Part shown: piece by piece, positions 1 through 8,603 of the stretch
Position numbering within the stretch: position 1 is the first letter of the stretch
Layout: each line of letters opens with the position of its first letter
Source of the DNA: Xenopus tropicalis
Lineage: Eukaryota > Chordata > Amphibia > Anura > Pipidae
Assembly (NCBI RefSeq): GCF_000004195.4
Contig: NC_030678.2
Coordinates: forward strand, 132,647,104 to 132,711,103
Length of the DNA: 64,000 nucleotides
Direction: 5' to 3'
Program-made: the position numbers and the translations under genes
The notes under the pieces: generated by a model
Databases searched by the model: none
Told to the model about the DNA's origin: nothing
What the model saw: only the letters and a program-made list of their open reading frames with translations

Positions 1-55
1 TATGGGGTTTCTGTTTTCTGGTCTATTGGACTGAATAGCTATTTTTAATGTAGAC

Positions 56-1130
56 CAGTGCTGTCCAACTGGCGGCCCGCGACCCCCCCCTCTGTGTGGC
101 CCCCCACCTGTCTGGCTGCTTTGATGGCTTACTCTTGTGTAAGATTTAAATGGTATCAGTACTGAGATTAACTGGCCCCCTGCATGGTTCTCACCTCAGA
201 TTCAGGCAGTAATCCCCCTGTATTGTTTAAACATGTAATCCCCTGTGTTGTTCACACCTTTTAATCCCTCCATTGTTCAACCCCTGCAGTGTTCTCACCT
301 CAGGCTCAGGCTGTAATCACCCACATTTTCCCCTGTTCACACCTCAGACATTGTAGGTACTGCCTGGACTATGCTGCCTGTGTGTATAGCACACACAGGG
401 AGCATATGGTAGGCAGATTATGGCACATAGGCAGCATAGGGCAGGGAGGGTATGGCACACACAGGCAGAGTAGGGCAGGCAGAGTATGGCACACACAGGC
501 AGAGTAGGGCAGGCAGAGTATGGCACACACAGGCAGCATAGGTCAGGCAGAGTATGGCACACACAGACAGGGTAGGGCAGGCAGAGTATGGCACACATAG
601 GCAGCATAGGACAGGCAGAGTGCTGCCTGTGTGTGCCATACTCTTCCTACCTATGCTGCCTGTGTGTTACATACTCTGCCTGCCCTATGCTGCCTGTGTG
701 TGCCATACTCTGCCTGACCTATGCTGCCTGTGTGTGCCATACTCTGCCTGCCCTATGTTGCCTGTGGGAGGTGAAACTGGCAGGGGTTTGTTTGGAAATA
801 GCCATTAAATGGTCCCTAAGGTGTGTAATTATATGCTGGGGGTTGCTGTGCTATCCACTGGGGAGGAGGAGGAGGCATATGGATTTAAGGATCTATCTTA
901 ATATGACATAATATAATTCTTTCACATATGATTGGCGGTTGATATCCCCACGGTAAGGACCAAGCATTTGGGTTTTTGCTGCACTACCAACATTGTGAAA
1001 AAATAGGTGTGGTTTGAAGTGGGTGTGGTTTAAAAGGGGGAGTGGTCAAAACTGGCTTCCATTAGCGGCCCTCCACCATGTTTGCTAGAGAAATTCCGGC
1101 CCTCGGCACCGCAGAAGTTGGACAGCACTG
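56..1130. mobile_element. Non-autonomous hAT-like transposon with internal minisatellite
   Basis: The ends are inverted: CAGTGCTGTCCAACT at 56-70 and AGTTGGACAGCACTG at 1116-1130. They are flanked by a perfect 8-bp target duplication ATGTAGAC (48-55 and 1131-1138), which is diagnostic of hAT insertion. There is no transposase frame. The interior carries a 34-bp minisatellite. A second family member lies at 43632-44239, so mobility of this family is supported within the window. Confidence 0.9.
388..762. repeat. 34-bp minisatellite in two inverted blocks
   Basis: Units of the type GGGCAGGCAGAGTATGGCAC plus 14 more bases repeat with a 34-bp period over about 388-620. They then continue in the opposite orientation (CTGCCTGTGTGTGCCATACT) to about 762, giving a foldback inside the hAT element. 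The Cys-rich open frames over this block on both strands (344-639, 554-911) are artefacts of the repeat. Related units lie at about 43880-44075. Confidence 0.85.
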
Positions 1131-1404
1131 ATGTAGACTATTAAAAGTTACATTTTATAGTATCAAACTCTGCTTTCTCGACAAGCATTTAGTAATGGCT
1201 AAGTGGGGAGGTGCCAGTATGGGTTTTTCTTTAGATTTTCTTTGTATAATACAAATATGGATGTCTTGAAAAGTTTTTATGCTGAATTGCAGCACACTTA
1301 GGGGCTGATTCATCAAAGTACAAGTTCGAATCCCGAACTGGTTAAAATTTGGATTAGATACGATAATTTCTGACGATTGCAAATATCACGAAAAAGTCGT
1401 ATTA

Positions 1405-1746
1405 AGGTGGCCATACACGCACCGATATTATCGTACGAAACCTCGTTTCGTACGATAATCGGTGCGTGTATGGCATGTCGGCGAGTCGACCGATATCGCA
1501 GGAAGCTGCCGATATCGGACGACTCGCCGATCGGACAAGTTTGAAAATTTTGATCGGGCGCCATAGAAGGCGCCTGACCAAAATTCTCCCTTCAGAGCTG
1601 AATCGGCAGAAGGAGGTAGAAATCCTATTGTTTCTACCTCGTTACCTGCCGATTCAGCCCTGAATGGTGTGTGGCGGATCTTATGATGTTTCGTGCGACC
1701 GATGGTCGTACGAAACATCGTCGGATCGCCACGTGTATGGCCACCT
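1405..1746 (+). mobile_element. Harbinger-like MITE, AGGTGGCCATACAC family, copy 1 (342 bp)
   Basis: The termini are AGGTGGCCATACAC and its inverse GTGTATGGCCACCT, with a TTA duplication on both sides (1402-1404, 1747-1749). Both ends fold into sub-terminal hairpins around TTTCGTACGA-type palindromes. Length is exactly that of copy 2 at 6050-6391 and the two are nearly identical, so the family amplified fairly recently. Open frames over it are inverted-repeat artefacts. Confidence 0.88.
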
Positions 1747-1868
1747 TTAGTCGCAATAATATCGTATTGGCAATCCGAAAGTCACAAAATTTTTGTATCC
1801 GGACGATCGTAAACAGCGGGAAAACCATTCCGACTTTGATCCTTCTGTGCATGATTTTGGAAGCCTCC

Positions 1869-2128
1869 CATAGGACTCAATGGCACTCTGCAACTCCAAC
1901 CTGGCCCAAGGAAAGTCTCCCATAGGGCTCAATGGCACTCTGCAGCTCCAACCTGGCCCAAGGAAAGTCTCCCATAGGGCTCAATGGCACTCTGCAGCTC
2001 CAACCCGGCCCAAGGAAAGTCTCCCATAGGGCTCAATGGCACTCTGCAGCTCCAACCCGGCCCAAGGAAAGTCTCCCATAGGGCTCAATGGCACTCTGCA
2101 GCTCCAACCTGGCCCAAGGAAAGTCACG
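1869..2128 (+). repeat. Five tandem 52-bp units within the MITE
   Basis: The word CATAGGGCTC or CATAGGACTC starts at 1869, 1921, 1973, 2025 and 2077, an exact 52-bp spacing. Units carry the core CAATGGCACTCTGCA and differ by only a few bases. The related elements at 23.4 kb and 44.8 kb contain one unit each, so the array was amplified in this copy. Confidence 0.9.
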
Positions 2129-2321
2129 ATACCAAAGCTTGAATGAATCCGAAACTTTTGTACTCGGCATGACAATACAATTTTGTCGCACAAATTTTAT
2201 CGCAAAGTACGAAAAAGTTGTGCAAATATATACGAAAAGGTCGCAAAAATTATGCACAGTCTGAACAAATACTAATTTTTTGTATTTCGTAACTGTCACA
2301 CTTTAATAAATAGGCCCCTTA

Positions 2322-2760
2322 AGGTCCCCATACATGGACTGATTCTAGCTGCCGATATCAGTCCCTTAGACCAGGGGTCCCCAACCTTTTTAGCGCCAAG
2401 GCCTGGTAGGAGGCAAAAACATTTTTCCACGGATCGGGGGGAGAGGGGTTGGCGTGGTGTGAACTTCAGGCGCGTTATACATGTGACGCGCTAGGGGGGC
2501 TGTACGCGTTATATACATGCGACGGGCTTCATCGCTCCTTTATGCACGCGTTCATTAGCTCGTTTAGGTGTGCGTCGCGTGGTTTTTCTTTGCTGCGGGA
2601 ACTGATGCGGCCCACTGCCATGCCGTCCACGACTCGTAACTGGTCCGCGGCCCCAGGGCCAAACTATCAAATTAGCCTGGAATCTCCCGATATCGCCCAC
2701 CCATAGTTGGGGATATAGGGAGAAGATCCGCTCGCTTGGCGACATCGCCTGTATCCTTAA
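2322..2760. mobile_element. MITE with AGGTCCCCATACA end, interrupted by a hAT-like fragment
   Basis: AGGTCCCCATACATGG follows directly on the TTA that closes the previous element and resembles the AGGTGGCCATACAC family end. At 2372 it is interrupted by CAGGGGTCCCCAACC, a typical hAT terminus, followed by GC-rich sequence to about 2660. MITE-like sequence with ATATCGCCCACCCATAG then resumes. The right end of the hAT part is not recognisable and the outer right boundary is uncertain. Confidence 0.5.
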
Positions 2761-3119
2761 GTCCGCTGGGATAATGGTAATAATCTTTTAAGCATTTGTT
2801 ATTTTCCCTTTAACAAATTGAGTTGCTCCTCCCCATGTTTCCTGCTATTCAGGTATTTTATATTTTGCCTTTAATTTGGAAACAGATCTAACAGGCAGCA
2901 GTAGTAGCAGCGCTATGACATTCTGTGCCATGAAGTCAATGTGCATAATGCTTTGCAATATTGATTCCTAACCCTAAATATGACACTCACATGGGCAGGT
3001 AAGAGCGAATGATGCCGTGCTCCTGCTCCCCGAGTGAATAGCCATTGGTTGCACATCCGTCTCCTAAGGGGCTGTAGTGCTACATACATGTATTAGCGCC
3101 AGTTACACCTTAGCTTGCG

Positions 3120-3771
3120 CTCATCCTTCTTTTAGACGCGACGTCTGCCATTTCATTGGCCAAGCGGGATACTTAGACCCGCAGCTCATTTCCATAGATA
3201 CCCGGGAGAGACAGGGGGCGATCCTGTAGATTTGATCATTTCCTACCGCTGACAGGAGCCTGTTGACATGTGATGGGTGGGGCGGGAGGCGGGGAGCCGG
3301 TAACTTGGGAGGATGGAATAGTACATGTCCCCTCCGGAGGGGTTTATATCCCGCACATTGGCTTGTCATGCCCTCTGGGCGCGGTTGATATCATTGGGCT
3401 AAGGGCGGGCAATGGGAGGCGTGGCTGGGTGATTGGGAGGTTGTGCTCAGTGTGTGGGGCGGGGCTAAGGTCTGGGAGGTAGGCGATGGGCGGGGTAGTT
3501 GGGGGTAATCTGGCTCGGTTGAGGTTGTGGGGGCGGTAACTGGGTGGTGGCATTTTGAGCTGTGGGTTGTGGCTAATGACTGAAGAGGCGGTACAAGTTT
3601 GGACAGAACTCGGTACGTGGGTTGAGTTAAGGGCGGGGGGAGAAGGAATGGGGGCGGTGTCGGTCGAAGATGGCGGCCAGGCGCTTCGCTGTGCCCCCGG
3701 CCGGTAAAAGGGGTGTAGGGAACCTGGCTGACACGGACTGCTTTGTTTTTTCCCAGCAGGAGTGCGACAAG
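3120..3771 (+). promoter_or_regulatory. dgkh: GC-rich promoter and 5' leader region of dgkh
   Basis: This stretch is clearly richer in G+C and CpG than the AT-rich sequence around it and lies directly upstream of the first dgkh coding exon. It holds several GC-box-like motifs (GGGGCGGGGC near 3456, GGGCGGGG near 3486) and inverted CCAAT-type motifs (GATTGG near 3433), but no convincing TATA box, as expected of a CpG-island promoter. The transcription start cannot be placed from sequence alone. An in-frame upstream ATG (3670) and a strong splice-acceptor-like pyrimidine tract ending in CAG (3740-3759) fall in its last 100 bases, so the leader may be spliced or the protein may start earlier. 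Confidence 0.6.
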
Positions 3772-3909
3772 ATGTCGGGTTCAATGAGGGAGCCTGCGGT
3801 GGCCCCTGGAGCTCCTGCGGGAGATGAGTCCTCTGACAGCGAGGGGGAGCATGAGGGGCCGCAGAAACTCATTCGCAAAGTGTCCACCTCTGGGCAACTC
3901 CGCAGCAAG
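3772..3909 (+). CDS. dgkh: dgkh coding exon 1 (diacylglycerol kinase eta, N-terminus)
   Basis: This exon encodes the N-terminus of a type II diacylglycerol kinase, a cytosolic to membrane-recruited enzyme that phosphorylates diacylglycerol to phosphatidic acid. From the ATG at 3772 there are 46 codons: a short Ala/Pro/Gly-rich head, an acidic ESSDSEGE stretch (residues 19-26) and the motif [11 protein letters not shown] (32-42), which the delta/eta paralogues share just before the PH domain. The exon ends in phase 0 at AAG followed by the donor GTAAGA. I prefer the 3772 start because human eta has a comparably short, divergent head before the acidic stretch. The reading frame is open further upstream to an ATG at 3670 with a good Kozak context (34 extra codons), so a longer N-terminus is possible. 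Family identity is firm; eta rather than delta rests on exon 2 and the WKKRYFK motif. Confidence 0.88.
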
Positions 3910-6046
3910 GTAAGAGATGCTTTTGTTACCCACAATGCCTGTTTCCGAATGCCCTGCTCTGTGCATTGAAAGTTCCTGTGCCCTCAGGCACTTCTGCCCA
4001 CCAGGGCTGACTACTTGTGTGCGCTGCTGGCAACCTGTGTGCACTGCCTGCTTCTGGCATTGGCTCTTGCTGCTGCTTTTCCTTACAGGTGGGCTCTGGC
4101 CCTGGGCAGAAATTAGTGCCAATGTGCATTGGCAACTGATGAAGTTGGCTGCACATGAGGGCTGCTATAGCTTGTTATCATTATTGCTTAGGCACATGGC
4201 TCTAGTCATTGTGAAAGGCCTGGCATGGGAACAGTTTTAAGTTGCCAGCTGCTGGAGTTGGCTTTAATTGGGTACTGCTAGATGCTACCATCCACTCTAC
4301 GATTATGTTGTTGTGGTGGGTTCTTCCTGGGTGCTGTCTGTTGGTGGGATCAAGATTTTAATGTTGGCATACTCTTTGTGGCTACCAGCTCCTGTGATTT
4401 GATTGGCTGGGTGTTCCTGGAATGGGTCTGTCCCTGTCAGCTGCTTGTGTACTGTCTGCAGCTGTGATTTCCTGCAAGAGTGTACGGTTAACTCCTGGGA
4501 ATTCTTACAGGTGTTAGCTGCTGGCAATGCCTATATGTGCCTGTGCTGCTGCCAGTGTTCCCTTTAAGCACTGCACTCATGTACATACAGACCATTCTTA
4601 TGTACATGTTTTTTTATGTACTGACATAATTCTGTACTTCCCTGATTCTGCCCACTTTGCTGCATACTTATATGGTATAAGATATAGTCTAAAGTTTGAC
4701 CAGGTACAGTAACCCATGCGTGTTTTCAAATCGCAAACCAGTAAATGCTGCCTGCTGATTTGTTGGCATGAGTTACAAGACTAATACATTTTTTAGCGCA
4801 TTTAGCACATTGCCCCTTTTACTTTTAGAAAGTGCCCACAAAAAATGCACATTCAGCCTACAAAAAATGACAGGGATGCTACTTTAGTGTACTGCTAGCA
4901 TTGTCACCAGCCACTGCCATTTCCTGTGGACATTTGTTAGTCCCGTGTTAAGGCATGTACATATGGGGGCTTAGAGAGTTAAATGCAAAAAGAAAGAAGC
5001 CATGCCCATGCCCTGTGCACCTTGTGATTTGTGAAACACAGGAGGTACCATAAATAGAGGCAGCATTCATGATCCATCTTGACATTCAGTCTGTACAGTG
5101 CATTTCCCAAAGGAATCCACAATCCCAATTGCTAGTCAGAGCTCCACACAGGCATGTTCAGTGGATGTGTTTGTATATGTTGACCAAGGAAGTGGGTGCA
5201 CAACATTTATCATGTGCTAAAAAATACATGTATAGATTGAATGTCTAGTTATGGTTGACTAAAAGATAATGACTATGTGCCCATGTAACAGTGGTATAAT
5301 TTAGCCTAGAACAGGACATGTACAGAACCATGCACTTTCATTATTATAGTATACAGATACTTAGAGCCTTAAGTAATTGCAAACCTGGTTAATTAATATT
5401 AGAGTGACCATGTCATTCTTCATTAGTAGATGCCCAGTGTTTCCTATGTTCAGTTCTTTTGCGCACATCAAGTCCTAACCTATATGCATTAGTATCAACC
5501 TTCCTAATGTAGGACAGGGATTCTGAGTACTTTGGGCATTCAATAAACGGCTAGGGCAAACTGAATTTAGAGGCATTGGTGGTACTTGTTAAGTGAATCT
5601 GCATAGCAGCCCTACGGTGTAATTTTAATAAAGCAGTCGGTAATAACTTTGTGCTTATCTTGCAGGTTGAAAAATAATCTTGCATATGATATAGGATTTA
5701 CTATGCCCGGGGTTTCTGTGTGTAAACCCAATGTTTGAAGTTTGTTTTGAGAAAAGAATTGTGCACTGATATTTTAGCTTTACTTGCCATTTTATAGTAC
5801 AGCAGTATCGGCATAGTTTATCTGCAGAGAGTGTGGTGACCTTCAGTCAACTGTTTTAATGTTTTAAGCAAATGTCCATTTTATGGCCAATGCCTTTTTG
5901 GTAGTTGGCTTATGCTTTGTAACTCTGACTTGTGCATCCTCAAGTGATACCAGTCTAGCGGCTGAAGTTTGTGGTGTATTATACATTTTCTAATCAAATA
6001 AATGGTAAGATTCGATTTGCCGAAATTGCCGAAGTTGCCACGGCCC
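3910..6046. other. Start of dgkh intron 1; no second gene seen
   Basis: The intron opens with GTAAGAG. Reading frames here (for example 3917-4240 and 4282-4467) are short, lack homology that I recognise and have no coding-like context. I recognise no repeat boundaries before the MITE at 6050. Confidence 0.5.
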
Positions 6047-6049
6047 TAA

Positions 6050-6391
6050 AGGTGGCCATACACGCACCGATATTATCGTACGAAACCTCGTTTCGTACGA
6101 TAATCGGTGCGTGTATGGCATGTCAGCGAGCCGACCGATATCGCAGGAAGCTGCTGAAATCGGTCGGCTCGCCGATCGGCCAAGTTAGAAAATTTTGATC
6201 GGGCGCCATAGAAGGCGCCTGACCAAAATTCTCCCTTCAGAGCTGAATCGGCAGAAGGAGGTAGAAATCCTATTGTTTCTACCTCCTTACCTGCCGATTC
6301 AGCCCTGAATGGTGTGTGGCGGATCTTATGATGTTTCGTGCGACGGATGGTCGTACGAAACATCGTCGGATCGCCACGTGTATGGCCAGCT
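6050..6391 (+). mobile_element. Harbinger-like MITE, AGGTGGCCATACAC family, copy 2 (342 bp)
   Basis: It has the same length and nearly the same sequence as copy 1. The right end has one change (GGCCAGCT). The target duplication is TAA (6047-6049 and 6392-6394), against TTA in copy 1, which supports a 3-bp TWA target site. Confidence 0.88.
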
Positions 6392-7089
6392 TAAGGGTGT
6401 AGACACACAGATGTACTAGTAGCAGCTACTTGTTGTGGCTACTAAGATAGACAATGCTGATTATTTACTGATAATTGTCAGCATTACCAGAGCAACAAGG
6501 CAGCTTATCTTCCCATGGATTGGACCCTTGGGAAGGCCTGCCCAACTTATTTATGGACATAAATAACCTAGATTTCTATCAAGCAGGTTTGAAAATCCAG
6601 TGCAGTGTGATCCACATCAGTGTGTTAATATATTTTTTAACTTTTGGTATCCCGGGCTTGCAGTATGATTTGATCCTTGGCCCAATCACTCCAATTCAAC
6701 CTCACCAAACTAAAGGATAGTTAAGCACTGTTAATATGTACATATGGTATTTACTGATGATACTTTATTTATAAAGTATTGTTGTTTAGACCATGCTTCT
6801 TAGTTTATGTAAGAAAATAGGAAGTTTGGCGTGCCAAACAAGTGGCAGAAACTGTGTGTAAGCGTATTAATATATACAAATGCTGCTAGGTATGCTTGTT
6901 TTATAATGGTCCTTGAGTAAATGGGGTAAGATAGTGTTGGGCAGTTGACAACCTTTTCTCCAATTTGATGGGACAACAGTACTTGAGCGATTCTAGTTTT
7001 AGCAGAGCTTGCCTGTTTATAATAAACATTGAATCTAAAAAACTCAGTGGAATAAAACCATAAAAAACCTCAATTGTGTCCAATTTGTA

Positions 7090-7303
7090 TTCTACTGTCT
7101 TGGTAGCAAGTTTTGGTTGAATAAAAACAAGATTTACTACCAAATAAAGCGTACTGTAAGCTGATAGTGTGCATAGATGCTACCTAATAGCCAATCTTAG
7201 CCATTATTTGGCACCTCCATGAACTTTAATGATGCATGTGTTGCTCTCCAAGTCTTTCTACATTTGACTGTGGCTCATGAGTAAGAAAGGTTGGGGATCC
7301 CTG
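7090..7303 (-). mobile_element. hAT-like fragment ending AGGTTGGGGATCCCTG
   Basis: The + strand end AGGTTGGGGATCCCTG at 7288-7303 is the inverse of a CAGGGATCCCCAACC hAT terminus, preceded by GTGGCTCATGAG-type sequence known to me from an abundant frog repeat. The other end is not recognisable, so the left boundary is approximate. A fragment of the same type ends near 61488. Confidence 0.5.
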
Positions 7304-7934
7304 CTGTAGATAATCTCTATTGCACTTTTTTTTGTTTACATCACATTCTGTGCGCCATAGATATTTTACACTGATATCATCCATTTTTTTTAATCAACTA
7401 GGGGTTATTTGGGTTGTGCAGACACCCCACTGTTTTCTTCAGTCATGCTGGGCTGTAAGCGGTGCACTCCTTCCATAGGCCGATTGCACCTGGTGGAGCC
7501 TATCAAAGGAACACATTGCATTCAGCATAGCGTGATTGACAAAATCTAACAGGACCCTAAACTGTGTTGCCTGAGGTAAGTAATCTTGGGCACGGGGGTG
7601 CCTTGGGTACATTGGTACATGGGTATGACAAATACAAGTTGATGTCTAAACTCCCTCAGTAATACTGCCATGTTCCTACGGATTTTTAAAATGTTAATGT
7701 AAAATTGCTAATGGTTTTGTCCAAGATAACACCCGTGAGTGTGGATTTCCTTCAATACAAGGGCATATGTTATTATGTGGAGTGCACTCAGGCGCAGTGC
7801 TCTAAATAAACATAAGTGCCGGGAATGCTTTACATTATCTTGACATACTTGTTTGACTTCACTTATAACTGCTAGTAGGGCATTACGTTTCTGTTACCTT
7901 TAATTTAACCTGTTCATTGCTTTCTGGTTCCTTA

Positions 7935-8196
7935 AGGTGGCCATACACCTTCCGATGAGCAGATCTTTGCCTGATATGGCTACTCTGGCTCGTTTTGTGC
8001 TTGTTTTGTGGCAAAGCAAGCCGTCAAGAGTTGACCGCATCAATGAGCTGTTTAGGTCCTCCTCCTGATAGGATTTTTCAAACCTTTTCAATAGATATCT
8101 TCCAGATTTTTGGCCAGATATCTATTGAAAAGGCTGTCGGTGCCCATAAACCAGCAGATAAGCCACCATCTTAAATCTGCCTGTGCATAGTCACCT
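7935..8196 (+). mobile_element. Harbinger-like MITE, AGGTGGCCATACAC family, shorter subtype (262 bp)
   Basis: It begins AGGTGGCCATACAC and ends CATAGTCACCT, with TTA on both sides (7932-7934 and 8197-8199). The interior differs from copies 1 and 2 and includes an ATAGATATCT palindrome. The right-hand TTA is also the left target site of the next element. Confidence 0.75.
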
Positions 8197-8199
8197 TTA

Positions 8200-8282
8200 G
8201 GGCTGTGGCAGACGGGAAGACTGGTCGCCCGCGACATGGGAGATTTTTCGCGGGCGACCAGTCTTTCCGTCTGCCACAGCCC
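8200..8282. mobile_element. 83-bp hairpin MITE, GGGCTGTGGCAGACGG family
   Basis: It is an almost complete palindrome: GGGCTGTGGCAGACGG at the left and CCGTCTGCCACAGCCC at the right, with inner arms TGGTCGCCCGCG/CGCGGGCGACCA. TTA flanks both sides (8197-8199, 8283-8285). Longer relatives lie at 14846, 49533 and 59184. Confidence 0.85.
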
Positions 8283-8309
8283 TTACAGTTCTCAATGTAA
8301 TCATTTAAA

Positions 8310-8603
8310 TTTAAAGAGTTCTTGTTTGATGTTGCAAACTCCAGTTTGGAATTTCAGCAGCTATCTGGTTGCTAGGGTCCAATTTAACATAAAAAGTAAC
8401 ATTAATAAAATTATAGCCTCACAGAGAAATTGATTTTTGACTTCTGGGGGTCAGTGACCCCCATTTAAAAGCTGGAAAGAGAAAGAAGAGGCAAGTAATT
8501 AAAAAAAATAAAAAATGAAGACTTCATTGGATTGCAAAGTTGCTAAGAAAAGGCCATTCTATAACATACTAAAAGTTAACCTGAAGGTGAATCAACCCCT
8601 TAA
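8310..8603 (+). mobile_element. T2-like MITE, right-hand part
   Basis: It shares long stretches (CATACTAAAAGT, GACCCCCATTT, CTGGTTG, TAGGGTCCAA) with 60838-61357 and, inverted, 13791-14035. It ends in CAACCCCTTAA, a slightly decayed T2-type terminus. The left part is missing. Confidence 0.6.

Larger units (their letters stand above)
1301..2318 (+). mobile_element. Harbinger-like MITE (GGGGCTGATT family) carrying a nested MITE and a 52-bp tandem array
   Basis: The left end GGGGCTGATTCATCAAAG and the right end AATAAATAGGCCCC are a degenerate inverted pair. They are flanked by the 3-bp duplication TTA (1298-1300, 2319-2321), which fits PIF/Harbinger-type insertion. A second MITE (1405-1746) is inserted in its left half, and its right half contains a 52-bp tandem array (1869-2128). 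Relatives lie at 23230-23665 and 44574-45035, and a shorter palindromic cousin at 36779-37308. Confidence 0.7.

Noticed and set aside
344..911. Overlapping Cys-rich open frames on both strands
   Set aside because: They follow the 34-bp minisatellite; the same peptides recur at 43799-44128 over the related array.
3344..3935. Antisense frames over the dgkh promoter and exon 1 (146 and 102 codons)
   Set aside because: GC-rich composition yields long frames; no domain, and the sense strand carries the real exon.
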